Notes: a model not told the origin generated them from the letters alone. A stretch of 64,000 bases of DNA from Pirellulales bacterium (GCA_036490175.1 DASXEJ010000382.1:1-64000), one strand, 5' to 3'. Shown: positions 52,400 to 61,298, counted from the stretch's first letter. Numbers and translations: made by a program.

Positions 52400-55300
52400 T
52401 TACGAGCAACCCATGCTATTGCCGCAGTTGTGACAGAGATAGCAGTTTCCGTTGCGGACCGTGATCGCACCGCAGCTGTCGCAGCTGGGGGCATCGGCCT
52501 GGAAACTGGCAAATTGCTCGCTGCGGATGCGAGGACGTGCGGCGACGTCGCTCTCTGTGCGCTCCAACAGCAAGGTGCCGACCTGATGGCCATGACCGTT
52601 GCCATTACCGTTTCCGTTGACGTGAGCCTTGGGAGACGCCGTATGACCATTGGTCTTTTCGGCGCCACGCGGGCCACCTGACTTCGCGGTGTCCTTCGCT
52701 TTGGGCGATCCTGCCCCCGCATTCAGCCCGCCGTTCATCCTGGCGACGGGCTTGATCTCACCGGGAGCATCCTCCCCGGCAGAGCCGGCCGTCTCGGTCG
52801 GAGACATGTTGGCGTTCGCCTCGCGATAGCCTGGCAGGAACGTGATCCCCAACCAACGAAAGATGTAATCCACAAGGCTCTTGGCGATGCGGATATCCGG
52901 ATTCTTGGTGTGCCCCATCGGCTCGAAGCGTGTATGCGAGAACTTGTTCACATACACTTCCAGGGGAACGCCGTATTGCATGCTCATCGAGACCGCGGTG
53001 CCGAAGCAATCCATCAAGCCGCCGACGGTGCTTCCTTCCTTGGCCATGGTGATGAACAGTTCGCCCGGCCGGCCGTCGTCGTATAGGCCGACCGTGATAT
53101 ATCCCTCGTGGCCGACGATGCTGAACTTGTGCGTGACGGACTTGCGTGTGTCCGGCAAGCGCTCTCGGCGGGGTGCCGCTTTTTGCTTCTCGGCGGCGCG
53201 ATCCCCTTCGGTGCTAGTCGAGAGGGGCTGGCTTTCCTTCGAGCCGTCACGATACACGGCCAAAGCCTTCAAACCCATCCGCCACCCTTCCAGGTAGGCG
53301 TCGGCGACGTCCGCCGGCGTCGTATCACGCGGCATGTTCACTGTCTTGCTGATGGCACCCGACAGGAACGGCTGAGCGGCGGCCATCATCCGCACGTGGG
53401 CACGCCAAGAGATCGAACGCGTGCCATTGCGCGGTTGAAATGCACAATCGAAGACCGGCAAATGGGCATCCGACAGATCGGCGGCGCCTTCGATCGTGTC
53501 TTCGCGATCGATATACGCCACGATCGACTCAATCTGCGGCTCGTCGTAGCCTAGCGTTCGCAGGGCGAGCGGCACCGTCTGGTTGACGATCTTCAGCATC
53601 CCGCCGCCGGCGAGCTGCTTGTACTTCACCAACGCGATGTCAGGCTCGATGCCCGTGGTATCGCAATCCATCAGGAAGCTGATCGTGCCGGTGGGGGCCA
53701 GAACCGTTGCCTGGGCGTTGCGGAAACCGTGGACGCGGCCGCTGGAGAGAACGTCGTCCCATAGCGAGCGGGCTGCGTCCTTGAGGTAGGCCGGGCAGAC
53801 GTCGTCGATCGTCTCGACGGCGTCACGATGCATCTGCATAACACTCAACATCGGCTCGCGGTTCTTCGGATAGCCCTCGAACGGACCGACCGCGGCCGCC
53901 AACTCGACGCTGCACAGGTTGGCAGCACCGTGGAGCAGAGCCGTCATCGCTCCACACAAACCCAGGGCTCCCTGCGAATCGTAGGGCAGACCGCTGGCCA
54001 TGCTCAGGCTGCCGAGATTTGAGTAGCCCAATCCCAGCGGACGGAACATGTGGCTGTTGCGAGCGATGTCGGCCGTGGGATAGCTGGCATGATCGACCAG
54101 AATTTCCTGGGCGATGAAGAAGATGCGGCAGGCGGCCTTGAACCGCTCGACATCGAACGTGCCGTCCGACTGCCGGAACTTCATCAGGTTGATGCTGGCC
54201 AGATTGCAGGCCGTGTCATCCAGGAACATGTATTCCGAACAAGGGTTCGAAGCGTTGATCCGGCCCGAATTGGGGCAGGTGTTCCAATGGTTGATCGTGG
54301 TGTCGTACTGTACGCCCGGGTCGCCGCAATACCAGGCGCCTTCGGCCATCTTGGCCATCACGTCGCGAGCGGGCCAGCTGGGACCCGGCCGACTTGGCTC
54401 TGTGACCCAGTGGGTGCTCCAGGGCTTGTCATCCAATACGGCCTGAATGAAATCGTCTGTCAGACGGACCGAGAGGTTGGCGTTCTGGAACAAGATCGAG
54501 CTATAGGCTTCGCCGTTGAAGTTCGATTCGTACCCGTTCTCGATGAGGATGCGGGCCTTCTTCTCTTCCTTCAGCTTGCACTCGATGAACTCCATGACGT
54601 CCGGGTGCCAGACCTTGAGCGATTGCATCTTGGCCGCACGGCGCGTCTTGCCACCACTCTTTACCACGGCCGCAATCTGGTCGAAAACCCGCATGAACGA
54701 CAGCGGACCCGAGGGCTTGCCGCCGCCGGACAGCTTCTCGCGATGCGAGCGTAGCGTGGAAAGATCGGTCCCCGTGCCCGAGCCGAACTTGAACAACATG
54801 GCCTCGCTACGGGCGAGCTCCATGATGTCTTCCATGCTGTCGTCGACGCTCTGAATGAAACAGGCCGAGCCTTGGGGAAACTCGTAGGGGTTCTCCGGAC
54901 GTCGCACTTCCTGAGCTTCGAGGTCGAAATGCCAATTGCACTGCGATCCCTTCACGCCGTACTGATGGAACAGGCCGACGTTGAACCACACCGGCGAATT
55001 GAATGCTCCGTGCTGGTGCAGGCAGAGCCACGACAAATCGCGATAGAATCGTTCGCAGTCGCTGGGCGTGGCGAAGTAGCCGTCCTTCTCGCCCCAATCG
55101 GCAATCGTCCGGCTGACCCGGTGGATCAGTTGGCGAACGCTGTTCTCGCGCTCTGGGGTGGCCACCTCTCCGTAGAAGTATTTGCTGCAGACGACGTTGG
55201 TCGCCAATTGGCTCCAGGTCGAGGGAACTTCGCAGTCGTTCTGCTCGAAGAGAACGTCACCGTCTTCGCCTTTGATGGCGGCGGTGCGAATCTCCCACTG

Positions 55301-55444
55301 AACGGTCTCGAACGGATCGGCCGCGTCGACCGGACAAAAGTCGGAGTTGATAACCAGTCCGTTCGGAAACCGACGAACCGGCTTCTTCTTGGCCGCCGAG
55401 GCCGTGACGCGTGATTGCGTGGCGCCTGTATCTTGCTGGGTCAT
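52400..55444 (-). CDS. nrdJ: Vitamin B12-dependent (class II) ribonucleotide reductase
   Basis: A 1014-residue adenosylcobalamin-dependent enzyme making deoxyribonucleotides without oxygen-dependent radicals. ATG 55444 has AAGGA seven to eight bases upstream. Motifs include FNSPVWFNVGL, KFGSGTGTDLSTLRS, NPCSEYMFLDDTACNLASINL, the substrate-site LAPTGTISFLMDCDTTGIEPD, and the adenosylcobalamin-class GLYDDGRPGELFITMAKEGST region. A long low-complexity linker (HVNGNGNGNGHGH and others, ~900-960) precedes a C-terminal zinc finger of two CxxC pairs (CDSCG, CYLCHNCG). The C-terminal Cys pairs may also serve as the redox shuttle. No ATP cone is seen. A promoter and NrdR-like boxes lie upstream. Confidence 0.96.
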   Translation of the reverse strand: MTQQDTGATQSRVTASAAKKKPVRRFPNGLVINSDFCPVDAADPFETVQWEIRTAAIKGEDGDVLFEQNDCEVPSTWSQLATNVVCSKYFYGEVATPERENSVRQLIHRVSRTIADWGEKDGYFATPSDCERFYRDLSWLCLHQHGAFNSPVWFNVGLFHQYGVKGSQCNWHFDLEAQEVRRPENPYEFPQGSACFIQSVDDSMEDIMELARSEAMLFKFGSGTGTDLSTLRSHREKLSGGGKPSGPLSFMRVFDQIAAVVKSGGKTRRAAKMQSLKVWHPDVMEFIECKLKEEKKARILIENGYESNFNGEAYSSILFQNANLSVRLTDDFIQAVLDDKPWSTHWVTEPSRPGPSWPARDVMAKMAEGAWYCGDPGVQYDTTINHWNTCPNSGRINASNPCSEYMFLDDTACNLASINLMKFRQSDGTFDVERFKAACRIFFIAQEILVDHASYPTADIARNSHMFRPLGLGYSNLGSLSMASGLPYDSQGALGLCGAMTALLHGAANLCSVELAAAVGPFEGYPKNREPMLSVMQMHRDAVETIDDVCPAYLKDAARSLWDDVLSSGRVHGFRNAQATVLAPTGTISFLMDCDTTGIEPDIALVKYKQLAGGGMLKIVNQTVPLALRTLGYDEPQIESIVAYIDREDTIEGAADLSDAHLPVFDCAFQPRNGTRSISWRAHVRMMAAAQPFLSGAISKTVNMPRDTTPADVADAYLEGWRMGLKALAVYRDGSKESQPLSTSTEGDRAAEKQKAAPRRERLPDTRKSVTHKFSIVGHEGYITVGLYDDGRPGELFITMAKEGSTVGGLMDCFGTAVSMSMQYGVPLEVYVNKFSHTRFEPMGHTKNPDIRIAKSLVDYIFRWLGITFLPGYREANANMSPTETAGSAGEDAPGEIKPVARMNGGLNAGAGSPKAKDTAKSGGPRGAEKTNGHTASPKAHVNGNGNGNGHGHQVGTLLLERTESDVAARPRIRSEQFASFQADAPSCDSCGAITVRNGNCYLCHNCGNSMGCS

Positions 55445-55460
55445 GAGGGCATCCTTTCCA

Positions 55461-55482
55461 GTAGTATACAAATTTATACTAC
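55461..55482. repeat. Perfect 8-bp inverted repeat next to the nrdJ ribosome-binding site
   Basis: GTAGTATA (55461-55468), six bases, TATACTAC (55475-55482). On the nrdJ mRNA it forms an AU-rich hairpin ending two bases before the AAAGGA site. It could affect access of ribosomes or bind a regulator. Confidence 0.6.
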
Positions 55483-55576
55483 AATAGAAATGTCTTCGGC
55501 AGGCGGCCGGTCCCGGGATACCATTCCTGGGCCCTGCTTCCTTGTTTTCCCGGACTCCCCATCTTTCGGGGAATGC

Positions 55577-55592
55577 ACGCTATATATTGTAG
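55577..55592. promoter_or_regulatory. NrdR-like box 1 in the nrdJ leader
   Basis: ACGCTATATATTGTAG matches 13 of 16 positions of the NrdR consensus ACACWATATATWGTGT, including the whole central ATATAT core. Confidence 0.65.
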
Positions 55593-55608
55593 CTGATCAA
55601 TAAGACAG

Positions 55609-55624
55609 GTACAACATCAAGTGC
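55609..55624. promoter_or_regulatory. NrdR-like box 2 in the nrdJ leader
   Basis: GTACAACATCAAGTGC matches about 10 of 16 consensus positions. It lies exactly 32 bp from box 1, the spacing (three helical turns) typical of tandem NrdR sites, and begins next to the predicted transcription start. Confidence 0.5.
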
Positions 55625-55632
55625 AGGAGCCA

Positions 55633-55660
55633 AGTCTACACGTTTTGAATCGACTGTCAA
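55633..55660 (-). promoter_or_regulatory. Candidate sigma70 promoter for nrdJ
   Basis: On the minus strand a perfect TTGACA (55655-55660) and TAGACT (55633-55638, four of six) with a 16-base spacer. Transcription would start near 55626, giving a ~180-nt leader that contains both NrdR-like boxes and the hairpin beside the ribosome site. Confidence 0.6.
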
Positions 55661-55911
55661 TGAAATTCTAACAATGGCACAACCTACTGCCAAAACTGTA
55701 CTTAGAACGCACGTTCGGGAACCTCGCCGAGTCGGTCTCGGCGGGCGGAGCGGTGATAAAAGGTTGTGGGCCCTTTCGTTGCGGCGATTCGTGCTAGCTG
55801 CGAGATCTCTGCCGTTGGCCCAAGAAGTTTTTAATGGACGATTGGGACCCTGATCCCTTAGGTCCGGCACTCGTCACCCGGGGACCGCTACCTTCCCAAA
55901 CGACCCAATAG
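55661..55911. other. Intergenic region between the rplU terminator and nrdJ promoter
   Basis: About 250 bases upstream of nrdJ. I see no gene: in particular rpmA (L27), which usually follows rplU, is not here. A minus-strand frame at 55580-55870 is Arg-rich and overlaps the promoter, so it is not called. Confidence 0.5.
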
Positions 55912-55948
55912 AAAAAGGCCGCCACCCAGAAATGGGGCGGCGACCTTT
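55912..55948 (-). terminator. Intrinsic terminator of rplU
   Basis: On the minus strand AAAGGTCGCCGCCC pairs with GGGTGGCGGCCTTT (14 bp with two G-U pairs) around a short loop, followed by TTTTTC. It lies ~40 bases after the rplU stop and is the clearest Rho-independent terminator in the window. Confidence 0.85.
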
Positions 55949-55988
55949 GAGAAGGCGCATTGATTGGCTGACCGACAGAGGTTGGTGT

Positions 55989-56303
55989 CTAGCCTACCAG
56001 AATCTTGCTGACGCGGACCTTGGTGTGCAATTGGCGATGGCCTGTCTTGCGGCGCGAATTCTTTCGCCGACGCATCTTTTGCACGACCAGCTTGGGTCCC
56101 TGCGACACGCCCACGACCTCGGCGACGACCGCTGCCCCGGCAAGCGTGGGCTGGCCGATCTTGGTGCCGGAATCGTCCCCAAAGGCCAGGACCTGGTCGA
56201 AACGCAACTCATCCCCCGCGCTTGCTTCGCGGTAATCGAGCTCGAACTCCAGACCTTCGTGGACTTTATATTGCCGTCCGCCGTCGACGATGATCGCGTA
56301 CAT
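55989..56303 (-). CDS. rplU: 50S ribosomal protein L21
   Basis: A 104-residue protein of standard length. It begins MYAIIVDGGRQYKVHEGLEFELDY, the L21 N-terminus, and ends with the basic RNA-binding tail KMRRRKNSRRKTGHRQLHTKVRVSKI, which contains the conserved GHRQ motif. It binds 23S rRNA. It follows the RNase E/G gene by ~145 bases, a frequent order (rng-rplU-rpmA), but rpmA is missing next to it. A strong terminator follows. Confidence 0.96.
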   Translation of the reverse strand: MYAIIVDGGRQYKVHEGLEFELDYREASAGDELRFDQVLAFGDDSGTKIGQPTLAGAAVVAEVVGVSQGPKLVVQKMRRRKNSRRKTGHRQLHTKVRVSKILVG

Positions 56304-56448
56304 CGCTGCGTTCCCGTAATCGCTGTTTGTCAGTTACAAGCCGGCGGCTGATGCCGCGGCAGTTCGCCGAGACAAAAACCCGGCGAACCTACGAATATCC
56401 AGATTTTGAGCCTTGCAGTGTAGTGGACCACCAGCCGCGCGTCGAGGG

Positions 56449-58083
56449 TCAACGGGCCTGGAATTTGATGTCCCGGCCGTTGGAATCGAAGGTTTCGACC
56501 AGCAGATGCTCCGGGGGGACCCCCTCCCGCCCGTAAATCTGCACCGAGATTCCGGCGTCGTCCTCGATTTTGGCCAATTCACGGCGTTTCTTGTTGTTCA
56601 GATACGTTGCCACCTCGTCAGCCACTGTGACAGCCACCTTCGAAGCATCCTCCTGTTGGCTGGCCAAAATCAGCATGCGTACGACCTCGATGGCCATGCT
56701 CTCGGCGGTTTTGACAACGCCCGTTCCCTCGCAGCCAGGGCAATCCTTGAACACGCTCCGCTTGAGGCTGGGGCGAATCCTTTGCCGTGTCATCTCGATC
56801 AGGCCGAAGGGGCTGGTGCGCAGGATCTTGGTCCTGGCCCGATCGCGCTTGACGGCGTCGCGCAGCGCGCGCTCGACCCCGCGGCGGTGTCTTTCCTTAC
56901 GCATATCGATAAAGTCGTTGACGATCACGCCTCCCAGATCACGCAAGCGCAGCTGCCGCGCGATCTCGCGAGCCGCCAGCAGATTCATTTGATAGGCGGT
57001 CTCCTCGGCGGAGTCGTCGGCGCGAAAATTTCCGCTGTTCACGTCGATCGCCACAAGAGCCTCGGTCTGGTCGACGACGATCGACCCGCCCTGCCTCAGG
57101 GGGACCTTGCGCTGATGAATACGACTGATTTCTTCGTCGAGCCGATAGCGATGAAACAGCGGCTCTTTACCTTCGTACAGTTGCAAGCGATGCACGTAGC
57201 GCGGCATGACGATTTGCAAAAACTCTTTGGCACGCTCGTGCGCGGCATGCTCGTCGATGTAGATGGCATCGACGTCGCCGGTAAAGATGTCGCGAATCGT
57301 GCGTATGATCATGTCGCTCTCTTCGTAGATATCTACGGGAGCCGGCGACTTCTTGATCCTGCGGACGATTACCTTCCAGAGCCTGAGCAAATAGGCCAGG
57401 TCGCGCGACAGTTCCTTCTTCGTGCGATCGATTCCTGCCGTGCGGATGATAAAGCCCAACCCCTTCGGCGGGTTCAGTTCGAGCATCACGTCGCGCAGCT
57501 TGCGGCGGATATCGTCGTCTTCGATCTTGCGGGAAACTCCCACCCGCCCTAATGCCGGCATCAGGACCAGATAGCGCCCCGGAATGCTGATATAGGTGGA
57601 CAGCGTGGGACCTTTGGTGCCGATGCCTTCCTTGATGACCTGCACCAGGACCTCGTCGCCGCGGCGGAGAATATCCTGAATCGGAGGCTTAATGCGCGGC
57701 CGGGCGCCTGGGCGTGGTCCGCGCCTGCCGCGTTGCGGCTGAGACTCTTCGCCTTCATCGCCGACATGCTCATCTCCGCCGTTGCCGCGATGGCGATGCG
57801 AGCCGCCATCCTCGATCGGCTTATTCGGATCGTAGCCGCCTTGCCGGAAGTATTGCGGCTCGACGTCGCTGATGTGCAAAAAGCCGTTGCGCCCCACACC
57901 GAAATCGATGAAGGCGGCCTGAATGCTCGGCTCTATATTGACGACTTTCCCTTTGTAGATGTTTCCCACGTAGTTGTCTTGACTGCTGCGTTCGATGTAC
58001 AGCTCTTCCAAGACACCATCTTCGACGATCGCAATCCGGCATTCCTCGGGCTGCGAAACATTGATCAACATTTCCTGCTTCAT
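56449..58083 (-). CDS. RNase E/G family ribonuclease
   Basis: About 544 residues (ATG 58083; MLINVSQPEECR at 58071 is the alternative). The S1 domain (~40-155) has NYVGNIYKGKVVNIEPSIQAAFIDFG and GFLHISDVEP, then a ~55-residue insert rich in Gly, Arg, His, Glu and Asp before the domain resumes (VLVQVIKEGIGTKGP). The catalytic DNase-I-like part has the Mg2+ ligands in VAIDVNSGN and VIVNDFIDM. The zinc-link motif CPGCEGTG follows, with a final small domain. It lacks the long RNase E scaffold tail, so it resembles RNase G or a short RNase E. It cleaves AU-rich single-stranded RNA in rRNA and mRNA processing. Confidence 0.93.
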   Translation of the reverse strand: MKQEMLINVSQPEECRIAIVEDGVLEELYIERSSQDNYVGNIYKGKVVNIEPSIQAAFIDFGVGRNGFLHISDVEPQYFRQGGYDPNKPIEDGGSHRHRGNGGDEHVGDEGEESQPQRGRRGPRPGARPRIKPPIQDILRRGDEVLVQVIKEGIGTKGPTLSTYISIPGRYLVLMPALGRVGVSRKIEDDDIRRKLRDVMLELNPPKGLGFIIRTAGIDRTKKELSRDLAYLLRLWKVIVRRIKKSPAPVDIYEESDMIIRTIRDIFTGDVDAIYIDEHAAHERAKEFLQIVMPRYVHRLQLYEGKEPLFHRYRLDEEISRIHQRKVPLRQGGSIVVDQTEALVAIDVNSGNFRADDSAEETAYQMNLLAAREIARQLRLRDLGGVIVNDFIDMRKERHRRGVERALRDAVKRDRARTKILRTSPFGLIEMTRQRIRPSLKRSVFKDCPGCEGTGVVKTAESMAIEVVRMLILASQQEDASKVAVTVADEVATYLNNKKRRELAKIEDDAGISVQIYGREGVPPEHLLVETFDSNGRDIKFQAR

Positions 58084-58163
58084 GCTATGGCTTTCTAGGT
58101 CGGCATGCTGTCGTGAGCCACGGTGTTCTCGACGATCCGCAGCGGATCGGTATGAAGAGGTCT

Positions 58164-58790
58164 TCATCGCGCGAGTACCACCTCGGTTCGGATCGGGAAC
58201 AAGCCTTGCTCGCGCAAGTCGTCCAATCCCAACGCGGTGAGGATGTCCTTGGCGCGCAAGCTACGCTCGCGCGAGGCAGACAAACGAAATCGCAACACGC
58301 CCCCGTCAACCGCGGCGGCGACAAGTAGACCGCGTAGATCCACGGTCGGCTTGGCACTGCGTGCCACCGGCAACGTGGACTGTGCGAGCAAGGACGCTAC
58401 GCGGGCAGCCGTCTCGGCCTGCCGGTCGTCGGGCAACGGAAACTCGTAGGCAAACTCGCTGACTTCAGCGCTGGGCGCCGTCGGCGGTAGCTCCTCGACC
58501 TGAGTCGTGGTTAGGCCGGCCGGTGCACTTGCAGAAATCGTGTTGCGGATTGCGTCGATCGTTTCGTCCCCGTCGAAGTCCACCTCGACGACCTCATCGT
58601 AACCGGCTTCTCCCATCGGCAGCGCCGAGGGGAGGCTGATGCGCGGGCGCCGATGGCACCCTTCGGTCATGACAAGCGGCACTCCGGCGCGGCGCAGGAT
58701 ACGCTCCCAGGCGCGCACCAGGTCGAGGTGGCCAATCAGGCGTAGATCCCCTTCTTTGCGAAATCGTAGGCGTACTCTTCGTCGAACCAT
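58164..58790 (-). CDS. TIGR03936 (DUF2344) family radical-SAM-associated protein
   Basis: A 208-residue protein beginning MVRRRVRLRFRKEGDLRLIGHLDLVRAWERILRRAGVPL, the DUF2344 N-terminal signature. The following EGCHRRPRISLPSALPMG segment is also characteristic. In many bacteria this domain is fused to, or next to, a radical SAM protein (TIGR03960) and lies upstream of rng and rplU; here it is separate and no radical SAM gene is in the window. Function is unknown; an RNA-modification or ribosome-linked role has been suggested by neighbourhood only. It is 80 bases upstream of the RNase E/G start. Confidence 0.8.
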   Translation of the reverse strand: MVRRRVRLRFRKEGDLRLIGHLDLVRAWERILRRAGVPLVMTEGCHRRPRISLPSALPMGEAGYDEVVEVDFDGDETIDAIRNTISASAPAGLTTTQVEELPPTAPSAEVSEFAYEFPLPDDRQAETAARVASLLAQSTLPVARSAKPTVDLRGLLVAAAVDGGVLRFRLSASRERSLRAKDILTALGLDDLREQGLFPIRTEVVLAR

Positions 58791-58874
58791 CAGCTCATGT
58801 GCTTCGCGCTGCCGATGCGCGAAGCGTTTGGTTGTTCGTCGCCACGATCACCTGGCGGCCCTCGGGCCGCACGA

Positions 58875-60617
58875 CTACTCCGGCAGATCGGGCAGGATTG
58901 TCTTCAACTCTTGTCTCAAATAACTCGTCACGTCGCGGGCATTTTCGAGCGACAGGGCTCGCTCTGCCACGGCGCGGCACTGCTCCAGCGTAACGCTGCG
59001 GCAGAGACGCTTGATCTCGGGGACTGCGGCGGCCGCGACGCTCATTTTCCGCAACCCCAAACCCAAAAGAAGCATCGTGTATGTAGAATTCGCGCTCATT
59101 TGTCCACAGAGATTGATCGGCTTGCCATGCCGATCGGCGGCCGTGATCGCCATGCTGATGAGCTTCAGCACCGCGGGATCGCTGCCGCTGTACAGATCGG
59201 CCACGTCCTTGTTGCTGCGATCAACGGCCAATGTGTACTGAATCAAGTCGTTGGTGCCGATGCTGAGAAAATCGACCTCTTCCACAAAATGATCGATCAT
59301 CAGCACCGCCGACGGAACCTCGACCATCATGCCGACCGGGATGTCACGGTTGTACGTCTCGCCGCGCTCATCCAGGTCTTCCATTACGTCGGCCAGCACC
59401 ATCTTGGCCTGACGCAACTCCAATAACGTGGCAATCAAAGGGAACATTACACGCACGTCGCCGACGGCGCTAGCGCGCAAAATCGCCCGCAGTTGCGTAC
59501 GGAACATCGGCAGATTGCGCAGCGCCAACCTCGTGCTACGAAGACCGAGAAAGGGATTTTTCTCGTCTTCAATTACCACCTGCGTAGTCACTTTATCCGC
59601 GCCCAGATCAAAGGTGCGAATAATGACCGGCCGATGATCCATCGTCTTTACAACGCCGGAATAGGCCTGAAAATGAACTTCCTCGTCCGGCGGCGTCGTG
59701 ACGCCCAAGTAAAGAAACTCCGTCCGATATAGACCGATACCGTCGGCGCCACGGGTCAGGCACTGACGTGCTTCGTGCGGGAACTCGATATTCCCGAGCA
59801 GCTCGATGCAGGCCCCATCCTTGGTCGTCGCCGGCAGATCGCGCAGCGCCGACAGCTCGACTTCATGGGTCTTGTGGTGCTCTTCATCGCGACGATACCA
59901 AGCCAGCGTCTCGTCGTCGGGCTGGAGAATGACCTGCCCTCGATCACCGTCGACGATCACCATGTCTCCGCCGGATACATCGGTCAGGAACGTGCCGATG
60001 CCGACGACGGCGGGAATCTCCATGCCTTGCGCCACGATCGCCGTGTGGCTGCCAGGCCCGCCTAACTCGGTGGCAAAGCCAAGCGCAAACTGACGATCGA
60101 GATTGGCAACCTCGCTGGGAGTCAGATTGTGCGCCAGCACCAAAACGGGTGACGTCAACGAAGAGATTTCCTCGCGGCGACGCCCTAGCAGGTTGCGCAG
60201 CAGGCGTTTCTCGATATCCAGAATGTCCGTGGCCCGTTCGGCCATGGAACTGCTTTGGAGCGACTGGAAGACTTTGACGTAGCGGCGGAGGGCCCGACTG
60301 ACGGCATACTCTGGCGAGTAGTGCCGGTCGCGGATCAGCTGCTCCAACTCGCCGCGCAGGCGCGGGTCGCGGAGCATTTGCAGATGAGCTTCGAAGATGG
60401 CGCCATACTCGCGGCCCAACTCCAGCGCGACCGCATCCCGGTTGCGCTCGACTTCTTGCATCGAGGCCGCGAATGCGGCTTCCAGACGCAGCAGTTCTTC
60501 ATCGACGGCGTCGCGCGCGACGAAGCGGCGAGGGATGCGAAATCCCTCATTTCCCATGACAAGTGCCTCGCCGATCGCCACACCGGGCGAAACGGCGATA
60601 CCCTGCAACCGCTGCAT
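58875..60617 (-). CDS. ptsI: Phosphoenolpyruvate-protein phosphotransferase (enzyme I)
   Basis: A 580-residue cytoplasmic enzyme that takes phosphate from PEP and passes it to HPr. ATG 60617 has AAGGA five bases upstream and gives LQGIAVSPGVAIGEAL. The phospho-His is His191 in GGPGSHTAIVAQGMEIPAVVG. The C-terminal PEP-binding barrel has LYRTEFLYLG, VMFPLIATLLEL, GMMVEVPSAVLMID, FLSIGTNDLIQY and LCGQMS (with the catalytic Cys of the GxC motif). All segments are intact. ptsH lies ~390 bases upstream on the same strand. Confidence 0.97.
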   Translation of the reverse strand: MQRLQGIAVSPGVAIGEALVMGNEGFRIPRRFVARDAVDEELLRLEAAFAASMQEVERNRDAVALELGREYGAIFEAHLQMLRDPRLRGELEQLIRDRHYSPEYAVSRALRRYVKVFQSLQSSSMAERATDILDIEKRLLRNLLGRRREEISSLTSPVLVLAHNLTPSEVANLDRQFALGFATELGGPGSHTAIVAQGMEIPAVVGIGTFLTDVSGGDMVIVDGDRGQVILQPDDETLAWYRRDEEHHKTHEVELSALRDLPATTKDGACIELLGNIEFPHEARQCLTRGADGIGLYRTEFLYLGVTTPPDEEVHFQAYSGVVKTMDHRPVIIRTFDLGADKVTTQVVIEDEKNPFLGLRSTRLALRNLPMFRTQLRAILRASAVGDVRVMFPLIATLLELRQAKMVLADVMEDLDERGETYNRDIPVGMMVEVPSAVLMIDHFVEEVDFLSIGTNDLIQYTLAVDRSNKDVADLYSGSDPAVLKLISMAITAADRHGKPINLCGQMSANSTYTMLLLGLGLRKMSVAAAAVPEIKRLCRSVTLEQCRAVAERALSLENARDVTSYLRQELKTILPDLPE

Positions 60618-61007
60618 GTGAATCCTTGTGTGCTGCCTGGCGCCGGTGCGCCTTGGTAGCGTGCTGGGCCGGCAACTGCACGTCCAGCAAGCGCCGCCAA
60701 CGCGACGAGGCGCGTGGGGGGCGACGGCTCCGGGGCCACGCTTCCCGCCTCCGCGCACCAAAGTGCATGTCACCCAATGGTGCGGTGGGATGGTTGCGCG
60801 TGCCTGGCGGTCAGCCGCCACCGGCTACTTGCCGCGTGAAAGCAGAAACGCCCCCTGTTGGGGAACCCGACGGCGGCCGGACGATTCGCGTCGCAGCCAA
60901 GCGTCAGATGCGCTTGCTAATTCCCGCGCGGCAAGAACTCTGGCTTCGGCGATCGCTGGCGGCACGCGTTTGTGCCGGCCGGCAGCTCGCCAAGCCCCAC
61001 GTAATGT
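60618..61007. other. Gap between ptsH and ptsI
   Basis: About 390 very GC-rich bases with no gene I can support on either strand. The long plus-strand frame here is Arg-rich with no domain. An internal ptsI promoter is possible but I see no clear motif. Confidence 0.4.
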
Positions 61008-61298
61008 CTAACACGGTGTTTCGTCTTCGGCGAAGTTATGCGCTACCAGTTCGGCCAGCGCGTCCAACGCCTGCTCGGCGTCACTCCCCGAGGCTTCGAT
61101 CGAGAGGGTTGTTCCCGCGGTCGCAGCCAGAGTGAGAATCGCCAGGATACTCTTACCGTCAACTCGCTCACTATCTTTGACTATTTCAATGCGAGATTCG
61201 AAGCGGCTGGCCAACTTCACGAACATATCGGCGGGGCGTGCGTGCAAGCCCTGCGGGTTCGTGACGACCACCGTTCGTTGCGACTTCTGTTCGTTCAT
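61008..61298 (-). CDS. ptsH: Phosphocarrier protein HPr
   Basis: A 96-residue protein. The N-terminal phospho-site is His19 in NPQGLHARPADMFV. The regulatory serine equivalent to Ser46 is present (Ser50 in GKSILAILTLAA), so HPr kinase control is possible, although hprK is not in the window. ATG 61298 is chosen because the longer frame upstream is unlike HPr. It receives phosphate from enzyme I and passes it to the EIIA-type protein encoded just upstream. The C-terminal helix (AEQALDALAELVAHNF) is standard. Confidence 0.95.
   Translation of the reverse strand: MNEQKSQRTVVVTNPQGLHARPADMFVKLASRFESRIEIVKDSERVDGKSILAILTLAATAGTTLSIEASGSDAEQALDALAELVAHNFAEDETPC

Noticed and set aside
55445-55632. 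Cobalamin riboswitch in the leader of the B12-dependent reductase
   Set aside because: I looked for the B12-box and the GCCACUG-like core and found neither.
55580-55870. 96-residue minus-strand frame between rplU and nrdJ
   Set aside because: It would run through the nrdJ promoter and NrdR boxes; it does not resemble L27 or any known protein.
60563-61135. 190-residue plus-strand frame spanning the ptsH-ptsI gap
   Set aside because: It overlaps the starts or ends of ptsI and ptsH on the other strand and is Arg-rich without a domain.
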